Assembly (NCBI RefSeq): GCF_000091045.1
Contig: NC_006686.1
Span: 197,501 to 261,500, forward strand
Length of the DNA: 64,000 nucleotides
Direction: 5' to 3'
Origin: Cryptococcus deneoformans JEC21
Lineage: Eukaryota; Basidiomycota; Tremellomycetes; Tremellales; Cryptococcaceae
The translations under genes and the position numbers were made by a program. A model generated the notes under the pieces. The model was not told the DNA's origin. It saw only the letters and a list, made by a program, of their open reading frames with translations, and searched no databases. Positions 21,720-31,254 of the stretch are shown one piece after another. Within the stretch, counting starts at the first letter, position 1, and the number at the start of each line of letters is the position of its first letter.

Positions 21720-22652
21720 TGTCATGAGCCTGCACGAAGTAGAAGAGATAAGAGATCATAGGAGGGAGTTACCTAGTGGAGGAAGGCAAGATTGTTCCAG
21801 ACAAGAAGGTCCAGCTGGACCTCCGAAAATAGAACTGGACTTCCAGCTGGACCTTGAGGAATATAAATAGATTTCTGTAGAAGTATATAAAAGGGAGTTC
21901 TATCCTCGATCTTGATCTTCCCCTTGGAGATCAATATTCCATAAGTTACTTTGCGAAAGGTCCTCGAGCTCCCATTGCTCGCTCTTGTCTTACCTGGAAC
22001 CACCTTTGACATAAACTTACCTCACTAGAATATAAGCTTGCCTGATCTTCCCAAGCATATATACTTTCACCTATACCATACGCCAACAGACAAGTGTCCA
22101 GAGGTATATCATACATATATCCCATTGCTTAGTTAAACTACCCTTTTCATCTCGTCTCCAAGGCCGGACTGTAACGGCACCCCTGTCCTCAGAGAGGCCG
22201 GAGAGTACCTGATGTTACTTTGTTTGTTTTTACCATGGTTTAGTCCAGTCAGGGAACTTAGAGGTTCGTGAGCCAGCGAAGTCTGCGAAGGTTTTGGGAG
22301 TGGTCTTCTTGGAAAGGTAGTCAAAGAAGGAGGAAGGATATGAAGGTTACTTTCATTTCGTCTATCCGAAGAACTCTTTATATATCTTTTCCTTAGTTGT
22401 ACAGCTAACCAATTTCGCTTCCCCCTCGAGCACCCTTTTCCTCTTCTTCCTTCCGTCTCCGATCCTCTGATGAGGGCCTCTTCTGCTCCGCTCTCCTCGC
22501 TCCTTTTCTCTTCCTCTCTTCTCCCTCTTCTCTCCGGCTAATCTTTACCACCCCAGTTCCTCCGTTCTTTCCGTCTCTCGTCTTCCTCTCTTCTTCTGTT
22601 AATCCTCTCCTCTTCTCCGTTCCTTACACGGACCCCGTTGGGGACGAGGTGT
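21720..22652 (-). mobile_element. solo LTR5, copy 1, interrupted by LTR6
   Basis: 21,720-22,169 is the reverse complement of most of the solo LTR at 28,504-28,996. Shared landmarks are TGTCATGAGCCTGCAC at this end, GGTCCAGCTGGACC, AGATTTCTGTAGAAGTATAT and TTACTTTGCGAAAGGTCCTC. The copy is interrupted at 22,170 and resumes at 22,634 (CCCGTTGGGGACGAG), so the split is explained by a later insertion. Its outer end diverges after GACGAG. Orientation is given relative to the copy at 28,504. Confidence 0.8.
22170..22628. mobile_element. solo LTR6 (459 bp), TSD CGGAC
   Basis: Begins TGTAACGGCACC and ends GTTCCTTACA, the TG...CA termini of an LTR. The five bases before it (22,165-22,169) and after it (22,629-22,633) are both CGGAC. 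It sits inside LTR5 copy 1. The second half is strongly pyrimidine-rich on the plus strand. No internal element is left, so it arose by LTR-LTR recombination. Confidence 0.8.
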
Positions 22653-23730
22653 CCCCAGAAGCAAAAAGAAGATGAGCCCTGAGAGTAGAAAAACTCCCAG
22701 CTTCTGCATCCCACGTTCTCATACCAATCGATAGTTTAATTAACTCCTGCACCATAGGGAAGAGGAATGAATCAAAGTCTTTGGCTTTCTTTGGGCCGGG
22801 CACAAGGCCAAGGGACAAGAGCTCTTCGATATGGATCCTGACATCGGGAGGTAAGTTGAGATTGGAGAGAATGAGAGGCTAGCACGTTGCAGAACGGTTG
22901 TCGTGAGGACAGAACCCATCTGAGGTGAAGGCTAGAGCGATATCCCTTTCATCGGCGAAGTACTTGACACCAATCTTCTTTCCCTCAACTTCTATCTCTT
23001 TTTCAAGCAAGGTCTTGTAGACATCCCTGTCGAAGACATCACATATGATTTCTGATTGCTGATTATCTTTAGTGTACTGGGAGCAATACATGACCTTGTG
23101 CTTGCTCGTAGGATGAAAGAACAGCGCTTGTAGGCAGGGGATGAGGTGGATGTAGAGGAAGCGCGAACGGGCTTTCCCCTGCTCATTGAATCTGGGCTGC
23201 TTGCAAAAGGGACAGACGGTGTCTTCCACATACGGGCCAACAAAGCATACACAAGAGTCTGGACATGTGTCGTAGTATGTCGAAGACAGAGCAGCTAGCT
23301 CAGCGACTCGCGATTTCACCTGTTTGAGGGAATAATATTCACTGCCAAAGGCTTCATGAGCTTCTTCGAAAGCAGCCACTGTAACGTTGTGCTTGAGCTT
23401 GTAATTATATCTCTTGATTTTGCTTTGGTCCTTGGGATCGAGTTCAAAAACTAAACTCATTGTCAGTGCAAACAGTCGATGATGTGTCAAAAGTGCACTT
23501 ACGACAGGATCCTATCTGCCTGTATGTATTCGCCAAAGCCTCCTCTTTTGCAGACTGTTCTTCACCTTGCATCTCGATCATTTCTCCTCCTGGTTCATTG
23601 AGAAGTATTTCGAGATTGTTACTGTCTGATACAGCCTCTGCTTCACCATCCTCCACAAGATGCAGAGACCCCACATTTTCTTCATTCTCATGTTCATCAT
23701 CCAATACATCTTCTGGATCTTTGCATTGAA
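22640..23730 (-). pseudogene. CACTA/Tnp2-type transposase fragment
   Basis: Fragment of a Tnp2-family (CACTA/En-Spm superfamily) transposase. Exon-like parts are about 23,504-23,704 and 22,640-23,450, joined by a 53-nt GT-AG intron. The diagnostic Cys-rich block is YYDTCPDSCVCFVGPY with CPFCKQPRF, followed by FLYIHLIPCLQALFF. After SDGFCPHDNRSATC an in-frame TAG at about 22,879 replaces the expected Trp codon. Downstream coding character continues in the same frame (PLILSNLNLPPDVRIHIEEL, PGPKKAKDFDSFLFPMVQEL) until the fragment ends at the LTR5 junction. Both the nonsense codon and the truncation make it a pseudogene. The upstream part is very acidic. Confidence 0.75.
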
Positions 23731-24054
23731 TGGTTGACTGGAAATGACTGATGAGAGCCTGAGGATTGGGGTGGGGGGGGGGGGGGGAGAATCACGGCCT
23801 GTTCAATAACAAGCGCATCAGAGCTACTCTTTAGGTAAGGATTGCGAGTCAGCAAACATTTTGCTTAAAAATTCTCAGCTCACCTCACCTACTTCTGTCA
23901 TGAGCGCAGCTCTGATGACGACATCTTGCTCATCTGCTGATACTTGCCCAGCTGCCAATGGTCCACTCTCTGTATCCTCTGTCAGCCAAAACTTTTCATG
24001 CTCAGGGAGATAAAACGATTTTGTTCATCTCCATCTGGCATTGGGTCCACTCGA

Positions 24055-24570
24055 ATGACTAATGCGGCGGAGGAACTGGAGAGCGCGAATGTGGAAATCG
24101 CCTGGCTCAAGCAACTTCTGCAAGCTCGGTCAGGTATCCCTTTTCTCTATTATGTATACTGGCTTTCTGTGATAAGCTATCATTTGACTCTATCTCTAGC
24201 TCCCACCAACAGCATGCTAACCTTCAACCCTCTTCCTGTAGATTCTACCCCATTCATGGCCATGACTTCTGTCTCACCCTTGAGCACTTCTGCTGAAGAC
24301 TCTTCTATACCAGACTATCGTATGTTTCACATTGCTCCCCATATCTCCTTATAACTAAAGGAGAGAGCATCTTCGCTTTGACTGACCTGCGACTTTCTAA
24401 GTTTCATTGCCCTTCCCCATTTAAAGCCCGAGGACATCTCGCAAAAGGGCTTCAACCCTCAGAAAGCGATGGGTTTGGTGGGGCAAGAGTGTCACATGGC
24501 TGTCGCCACCCGACCTCTTAAACTCCACTTTACTCAAAACCTCCTCTTCTTCATGTCAGCACGATTATGA
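24055..24570 (+). other. coding-looking stretch, unassigned
   Basis: An ATG at 24,055 opens MTNAAEELESANVEIAWLKQ, a probable coiled coil. A GT-AG intron (24,134-24,199) joins it in frame to a Ser/Thr/Pro-rich exon (24,200-24,319). Continuation after 24,320 is ambiguous, with two acceptors in different frames. I recognise no domain. It lies among transposon remnants and may be an accessory gene of one of them. The intervals on either side (23,731-24,054 and 24,571-25,154) show only a 15-16 bp poly-G run near 23,774 and no defined element. Confidence 0.25.
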
Positions 24571-25154
24571 CAGTAACCCTTCCTCATCCACTTCAGTCTG
24601 CGTCCGAGCATACCCCTTCGTTTTCGGCCATGGCCTTCCCCCGAGAGATATACAGAGATAGAGAGATCGACAACCCTCCACCACCTTCCTCGCCACCGGG
24701 TTTTGGCAACGCAAAAGGATGTAGAGCTGGCTGGTGTGGGAAAGATGAGTCAGCAGAGCTTGAGGTGTAAAGATATATAAGACAGTAGTTTTCCATAGTT
24801 TTAGATACTTGTCGATCCACTATTGTTGTCCTCTCCAAGTATTCTTCGTCTACTTAAAGCTATCATCTTCCGGCATTGATCTGGCTGCCTATTTAAAGAG
24901 GCCCTCGGATCATTTGTTGTCCCTAACCTGTTGAAGGCTATCGCCAGAAGAGATAGCCCCCCTGACAAAGAGCATGCTTGCCTTTGGCGAAAAATCCAGG
25001 TGAGCTATTAATTCATCATCTGTGGCAGCAAGGCATTGGCAACATATCCAGGAATCTGTATGCGAAAGCGTCCCGCAGGCTGGCTTTGCTCATGGTGCGA
25101 CATGGAAGCAGACCACATTCTTACAACAAGATCTTTTTGTAAAGCTGATAAGTT

Positions 25155-25340
25155 TTGTTTTCAGCTACCATCATAGAGGGTGACTGGCTGACCAACTGCC
25201 TCATAAAAAAGATGCAAGATAGACATCCCGATCTCTTCACCCGTGAGCGCTATCACAGTCTTTGGCCACTGGATTATTTGGGCAAGCAATGGCTCAAAAA
25301 CAAAAAAATGTACAAATTTACTACCAGCAGCAGCTGAGTT
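25155..25340 (+). pseudogene. transposon-like protein fragment
   Basis: Short frame with GDWLTNCLIKKMQDRHPDLF and WPLDYLGKQWLKNKKMYK. The second part resembles WPIQSLGMQYLKNKAQTAR in the minus-strand fragment at 29,423-29,662, so both probably come from one repeat-encoded protein family. I do not recognise the family. Confidence 0.3.
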
Positions 25341-25529
25341 TGACTGTGAGTGTTTGTGGTTTTCCATATTTTTCGCTATGTACCAGTCATGTATGCATGT
25401 ATATTGTGATGTGAAATCAATCGATGGCTAGCAGCTAGATACAAGCTGTAAATGAGCATTAAAACGAGGCTTATTATCGACTTGAAACAAACCATTTTTC
25501 AGTTTGAAACGACCTAAAAAGTCACTATG

Positions 25530-25880
25530 GGACCTGCAGTGGCTTAATTTAAGCCATAACTGTTTTGGCTTAAAATAAGCCAGGATTGCGTCTTTTTAGC
25601 GATTTTTCGGCTTACCATTTAGGATCAAAACAAGCCACAACATGGCTTAATTGAGCACTTTTCTGGGCTTATTTTTTGGGTTTTAAAATAAGCCATTTGC
25701 CGAATTATTATAAGCCATTTTCAGCATTATTTGTATTGGAAACATGGGTTATTTTAATTCTCATTGCAGCTTGTTTTAACCCATTTTTGGCATTATTTTT
25801 ACCCATGAGATGGGTTATTCTGATCCTTTTAGCAGCTTCTTTTCATCCATATAACAGCTGCTTTTAAGCCATTTTCCATT
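25530..25880. repeat. degenerate AAGCCA/TGGCTT repeat field
   Basis: The words TGGCTTA, AAGCCA, ATAAGCC and GGGTTATT recur in both orientations about every 15-40 bases, for example TGGCTTAATTTAAGCCA near 25,540 and GGCTTAAAATAAGCC near 25,568, both palindromic. The stretch is A/T-rich and has no coding potential. Confidence 0.6.
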
Positions 25881-26283
25881 GGCCATCGTGAAAGGGAAAA
25901 GACAAAAGACTTGTACTTTTTCAACGGAGACACAAAGTGGTGTATTGAAAATGTTCAGATCATGATCATGTCGCTGACCCTATCGTTCTACGTATGTAAG
26001 CGTGTGATGCGCTGGGCTGGGTCTTAATTCACCACATAGATCGTCATCCCAAACCAGTTACTGTAAAGTATTCCCATCAGTATTGGAATGGGGGACAAAA
26101 CCTAGCACTCCAAGGTGTATGAGGTTACCTCTAGTAGTTCTCATTAGGTTGGGTGGTTTGTTGGACAGTACATGTGATTTATATGTTGGTGCTATGACGA
26201 ACAATGGATCAGAATGTCACTTTGTGTAGTTTGAAGGAGTGCGCAATTTAAGAGAGGGGGTTTCGGTAGTTTACCTGTTGAGA

Positions 26284-26755
26284 TACAGTCGTCTTCCTCA
26301 GATCCGGAACCCTTCTGGGTGCATTCAGGTTGTCTGCCACCGTACAGACAGTTGAGATCCGGACATTTGGGCAGATCCGGATCCAGAACCTCTTGGGGGG
26401 CCAACTTCCGGATCTCAAGTCAATAGGTTTTTGGAAGGCCCATAGAGTCACCGGGAGCCTATTATTAATAGGCATGCAACTGAGTTCCTCTGAAGGTTGG
26501 AATGCATTCTATAAAATAATTTCTGACGCGTAGCTGTCTGCCGTCCCATCTGTCTACAGTTTCTATAATCATCTTCTAATAACTGGCATGCACACTGAGT
26601 GAGTCTGACCCATCTGACCATAGATATGTTGTGACGCAACCAGTAAAAGCCCAATTACGTAATTAAATTATCGTTGTCCCGATCCAACCTCCTCGAGAAC
26701 CGGAACCCCCAAACCGTTGCACGGTGATGTTCCGGATCTGAGGAAGACGACTGTA
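26284..26755. mobile_element. Tc1/mariner-like non-autonomous element with 25-bp TIRs and TA flanks
   Basis: 26,286-26,310 (CAGTCGTCTTCCTC...) and 26,729-26,753 are perfect inverted complements of 25 bp, and both ends are flanked by TA (27 bp matching including the TA). The CAGT start and TA duplication are the hallmarks of Tc1/mariner elements. The 468-bp interior has no transposase, so it is a MITE-like derivative. Its left part carries the CCGGATC-rich repeat also seen at 19,611-19,800, with an extra segment of about 120 bp at 26,428-26,545. Confidence 0.75.
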
Positions 26756-27169
26756 GATGGCGTAGATGAATAAATGATGTGTTGTGACTTGGGCCCAGTG
26801 TTTGACATATTATCAAGGCTGGGAGGAGGCATTCTCATTGGGATTTGGAGCTGAGTAAGTGTCTACTGTCAACTTTTGAAAAAGAGGCCCATATTGAAGA
26901 GCACATTAAAACTGCCTGGGCGCTCAAAAAGACCTTAAGGCATAGAATTGCTCTATAGGGACTTTTTGTACCGTTCCTGCCTCATCGTAAAATGACGATG
27001 TTAGCAGAGGATGTAAGTTCTATAACTGATGATGGGTAGTTACGCCCTTCAGCGAGATGGGATCTAGGAATACCATCCATATTCTCCCTCGCTGGTGATA
27101 AATCAGAATGAAATGGAGGTGTAAAAAGTGGCGGCTTTTCTCGCTCACACGTTGGGATTTTTTACTTCC

Positions 27170-28020
27170 ATAGGTTTCCTGTATGGTCCCACGGCCGCTG
27201 CTAGGTTCTATTTCAGAGCTTGCATGGTAGCCGCGACGTCATCCACTGTAGGGAGATTGTATCGACGATGATCATGTTGTTTCGGGTTTAGTAGGCGTGA
27301 GCAGATTTGCCTACAGCAGAGACGTTAGCTATATTATACAACTGTGAAGTAAAACGCACTTACATGAGGCTCTCGCTGCAGTCTTGCCTTAACTGTTAGG
27401 AGTTATTTGATATAAAAATCTACACACAGCGACATCTGCTCAATCCGCCTGAGGATTGCCGATCACAGTAGTTGACGGCATTTCAACTCTGTCAAGTTGG
27501 TGGACTCTGCTATCTTCGTTAAGGCCGATCACAGTAGTTGAAGGCATTTCAATTCTGTTAAGTTGCTGGACTCTGCTATCTTCGTTAAGTTCGGACATAC
27601 CGACCTGAGCATAAATAGAGGCGTCTCCAGGCGCAGACAAAATGAATCTGATGAGATGATAAGATTCAGCTGCAAATAATGGGTAACAGATCGAATGCCT
27701 TTGAGTCCCCAGACGGATTGATGTCGATGTCTGAAAGCGCCGTTATAGTTGCGAAGGTCGCTTCTGAAGCCGGCTGCATTCTAGGTGATTTCACAGAGGT
27801 ATGATCAAGGGGACTGGGTAGAAGGGAGGCATACCTTTGGAATTACTTGTCGAAAGCTTAGCTTGTAGGGTTCAGGTTCAGGATCTGTAGGCAGAGGTAG
27901 CTGTACAATTTCATTGGCACAGCATGTATTGTAGGGTTAGCAGCTAGAGAGCTTCGCTGGGCCACTTCCAGTCGCGCCATCAGATCCAAAATCTAGCATG
28001 ATATTTTGGGCACAGGCAGC
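27170..28020 (-). pseudogene. Helitron-like protein remnant
   Basis: Minus-strand pieces resemble the N-terminal region of fungal Helitron helicase-like proteins. Around 27,860-28,000 the blocks CCANEIVQLPLPTDPEPEP and a preceding Cys-rich part match the 'C...G.V.LP....P' layout. Around 27,200-27,300 HDHHRYNLPTVDDVAA matches the RYN.PT..EVA block. Frames are broken and the intervening exon at 27,440-27,640 is internally duplicated. Assignment rests on memory of block layout, so moderate confidence only. The flanks 26,756-27,169 and 28,021-28,503 show no clear gene. Confidence 0.45.
27461..27589. repeat. imperfect tandem duplication, about 66-bp unit x 2
   Basis: CCGATCACAGTAGTTGA(C/A)GGC...CTATCTTCGTTAAG occurs twice in a row with a few substitutions. 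On the minus strand it encodes a repeated unit of about 22 residues (LNEDSRV-QL-R-EMPSTTVIG). Confidence 0.8.
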
Positions 28021-28503
28021 CAAGTTATGGCGATTGCTGTTTGTTGTTTGGTTCGAGGGGCCGTAAGTCTGGGAGGAACCTCACCGCCAGGGAGAGGACC
28101 ATTGGAGGACAGTGGCGGTTGATTGGGTGTGACTGAGGATGGACAGTTGGAGAAGGCGGGTCTCCTGGGTGTTTAGGGACAGGGGATAGAAAGAGGAGCC
28201 ATCGGGATAGGTGCGTTTTATAGGAATAAAGGCAGTTAAAGCCGTTTATAGTGCAGTAGAAGGTCCAGGAAGCTGTGGCATGAGAAAATACGTATAACAG
28301 AAGAAGAAACATAAGAAAGTTCTATCTAATAGAAACTGGACGGTTCTTTCACGAATGATGACCGAGGAATGAAACAGCGGTGATATCTGCCATGCATATG
28401 GCGGCCCGAACGAATCCATGCCTTCAGGCACAAATCAGGCATGGTCACGATTTTTTTGGCGACATTTTTCATGTCCATGGTTCAATGCATGCACATCTGA
28501 AAA

Positions 28504-28996
28504 TGTTACGACTCGTCCCCAACAAGGTCCGGCCTTGGAGACGAGATAGAAAGCCGTAGTTTAACTAAGCAATGAGATATATGTATGATATACCTCTTGA
28601 CACTTGTCTGTTGGCGTATGGTATAGGGCGGAGGTATATTCGCTTGGGAAGATCAGGCAAGCTTATATACTAGTGGAGTAAGTTTATGTCGAAGGTGGTG
28701 CAAGGTAAGACGAGAGTGAGCACTGGGAGCTCGAGGACCTTTCGCAAAGTAACTTATGAAATATTGATCTTCGAGGGGAAGAAGATCAAGATCGAGGACA
28801 GAGCTCCCCTTTATATACTTCTACAGAAATCTATTTATATCCTTTGAGGTCCAGCTGGAGGTCCAACTGGAGGTCCAACTGGAGGTCCAGCTGGAGGTCC
28901 AGCTGGACCTTTTTATCTGAATCGGATCTTGCCTTCCTATTACGTAACTCCCTCCTATGATATCTTATCTCTTCTTCTTTGTGCAGGCTCATGACA
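28504..28996 (+). mobile_element. solo LTR5 (493 bp), TSD GAAAA
   Basis: Begins TGTTACGACTCG and ends GGCTCATGACA. It is flanked by GAAAA on both sides (28,499-28,503 and 28,997-29,001). The second copy is at 21,720-22,652 in inverse orientation. Near 28,850-28,910 it carries a tandem GGTCCAGCTGGA/GGTCCAACTGGA array with more units than copy 1. Confidence 0.85.
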
Positions 28997-29012
28997 GAAA
29001 AGGGTATAGACA

Positions 29013-29427
29013 TGTAGAGACGATTTTCGTCTACGTAACGGTGGCGGTTGAATGGGGGGTTGTGGGGGTCATGGATGAGAACGGAGGCGAAAAGTGAGGA
29101 AATTTTCAAAGGTGACATGGGGAATATTAATATATAAAGATATATGTATATATGCATGAATAAAGAACCAAACAGAAACCCATCGAAAAAGGGAGGCGGA
29201 GATCCGGCGAAATCCGCCCCCGCATTTTGGCAGCAATTGCCGGTCCTATGCATGAGAATAAAATATCATGCATAGGATAAAGGCCGGACAGAGCTTGATG
29301 CCGCATTTCGGCGAAGTCCGAAAGACGCGTTTCGGCATCAAATCTCACCTACCAACATCGACCAATGCATAGGAATAAATCCTACCATATGGTGAGAACG
29401 AGTGGTGGTAAGGGCTCTGCACTTACA
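29013..29427 (+). mobile_element. divergent LTR1-family copy
   Basis: The 3' part from the TATATA tract to CTCTGCACTTACA (29,120-29,427) is clearly LTR1, including CCATCGAAAAAGG, GCAGCAATTGCCGG and CAATGCATAGGAATAAATCC. The 5' part (TGTAGAGACG...) differs from other copies. Flanking bases do not form a TSD, so the left limit is uncertain. Confidence 0.65.
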
Positions 29428-29729
29428 ATGAGCTTCTCTTCTTCCTAGCAGTTTGGGCCTTATTTTTGAGGTACTGCATGCCCAGTGACTGTATAGGCCA
29501 CTTGCTTTTGCAGCAGGCAGCACCAAAGACACCGATGTGCTTGTCAGTGACCTTCAACAAGGTTAGCTGGCCATCCAAAACATATAAAAGAATGTCACTC
29601 ACAAGACCCATGAAGAGCACATGCTCCTCATAATCCGTCCCCTTCCATGTCTCCATGTCCACTTTATCACCAAAGGCTCGAACAGCACTTCGGCGGACAT
29701 CCTCCTAAGGAAAGCATTGGGAGCTTATC
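29428..29729 (-). pseudogene. transposon-like protein fragment
   Basis: Minus-strand frame (29,423-29,662) reading METWKGTDYEEHVLFMGLV, then LLKVTDKHIGVFGAACCKS and WPIQSLGMQYLKNKAQTAR. The C-terminal block resembles the fragment at 25,155-25,340. It is wedged between two LTR1 copies. Function unknown. Confidence 0.3.
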
Positions 29730-30247
29730 TGTAGGCACTGAGGTGTGCCTCACTGCGTTCAGTTGGCGTTCGAGAAGGATAAGCGTTCGATGTTTGCGTT
29801 TGAGGAAGCGTTTCGAGGGCATTCGAGGGCATTCGAGGGCGTTCGGATGCGTTCGAGGTTTGGTTATAGTTATAGTGGTCTAATGGATGCGAAACTAGCA
29901 ATGGGTTGTATGCATGGTTTCGCTCCGAGGAAGAGAAAACTATAACTATGTACCAGATCTATATATATATATATGGATGCTTGAAGAAACAAACAGAAGT
30001 CCATCGAAAAAAAGGGGCAGAGATCCGGCGAAGTCTGCTGCCGCGTTTCGGCAGCAATTGCCGGCCTATGCATGAGAATAAAATATCATGCATAGGATAA
30101 AGGCCGGACAGAGCTCGATGCCGCATTTCGGCGAAGTCCGAAAGACGCGTTTTGGCATCAAATCTCACCTACCAATGTCGACCAATGCATAGGAATAAAT
30201 CCTACCATATGGTGAGAATGAGTGGTGGTAAGGGCTCTGCACTTACA
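29730..30247 (+). mobile_element. solo LTR1 (518 bp), TSD TTATC
   Basis: Starts TGTAGGCACTG and ends CTCTGCACTTACA. The flanks 29,725-29,729 and 30,248-30,252 are both TTATC. It differs at many positions from the LTR1 copies right of 34 kb, so it is an older insertion. Confidence 0.85.
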
Positions 30248-30331
30248 TTATCCAATGAAATATCAATTGCTACTCACTAGAATCTTCCTCCAAAGATCAT
30301 CATTCACCCCATGCCCCAGTCCTATTTAATG

Positions 30332-30370
30332 CTCTAACGCTCTAACGCTCTAACGCTCTAACACTTTAAG
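30332..30370. repeat. CGCTCTAAC 9-bp tandem repeat x 4
   Basis: Four near-perfect direct units at the end of the putative minus-strand gene 30,350-30,896. Confidence 0.8.
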
Positions 30371-30896
30371 CGGCGTGGAGGATTTGGGATCTGAGATGGT
30401 GTAGGAGATGTCAGGGTCAAAATGGAGAGCCCCAGGGGGGGGGGATACCTCTGGTGAAGAGGGAGAAGTTCGAGTGGGAGAGAAGGAGGCATTGTTGTGG
30501 AAGGAGGAGGTGGCGGGGACGCCGTGGACATCAGCTGCAAGAGGCAGGAGTCAATGCATGAGCAACCTAGTCAACAACAAGGGGAATAGGAAGGAACAGA
30601 AGATGTATCATACCTGTTCTCTGGGATTGTTGATATTCCTGGGATTTGGCCAAGAGTCCATCGAACATCTCTTGGTCACTCCGAGTCCTCCTTGGATGAA
30701 GATGGGAGGGGACATCAAGATGGGTTTGAGAGGGTCCAGGTTGCACTGAGTGAGACTCCCGCATAGAATACGGTACAAAGCAGTTTACACCTCTTTGGCC
30801 ACCACTTCTCTGCCCACTGTTCGATGAAGATGCAAGAAGAGGACTGGATGGTGTTGGTGAGACAGGGCGAGTGTTGGACCTGGTTGGGTGGGGCAT
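30350..30896 (-). CDS. hypothetical protein, two exons
   Basis: Exons 30,614-30,896 and 30,350-30,534 on the minus strand join through a GT-AG intron of 79 nt and stay in frame to a stop at 30,350, giving 155 aa. The protein is Ser/Pro/His-rich (MPHPTRSNTRPVSPTPSSPL) and ends STPLKVLER. A run of ten C in exon 2 lies inside the reading frame. No domain is recognised. It may be a real small gene, or the 5' end of a gene cut off when LTR1 inserted at 29,730-30,247. The interval 30,897-31,254 to its right shows no gene. Confidence 0.35.
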
Positions 30897-31254
30897 TGTA
30901 GATAGAATGACTAGAAATAAAAAGTGAGGTTGTGAAAGATTTAGTGAGATTTTGTGTTGAACTTTCTGGCATCACACTGTAAAGCCAGGACTATGGACTT
31001 ATTATATAAGTACTACATGCACTCACTGCATTATTTGCCACTCTAACTATGCTTGCTGTGCTTCTGCTCCAAAACCCCACTCTGATCTTATATGATATCT
31101 GACGGAGTTCACTAGTCTAGTTCCTTAATTAGATAGATGACTACGTGGTCTATTTTCGGTCAGACTCTATACCATTATTAAAATTCTTTTTGTAACTTTC
31201 TGGTCTTTCTCATCACTATCTAGTACACTGTTCTACGAGACTGTTTGTACGAAG

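Noticed and set aside
23770..23790. Poly-G run as a telomere or quadruplex signal
   Set aside because: A single homopolymer of about 16 G with no repeated G-tract spacing; similar runs at 34,530 and 44,705 suggest slippage tracts.
30332..30370. CGCTCTAAC repeat as telomere-like sequence
   Set aside because: Only four 9-bp units, and the unit does not match TTAGGG-type fungal telomere repeats.
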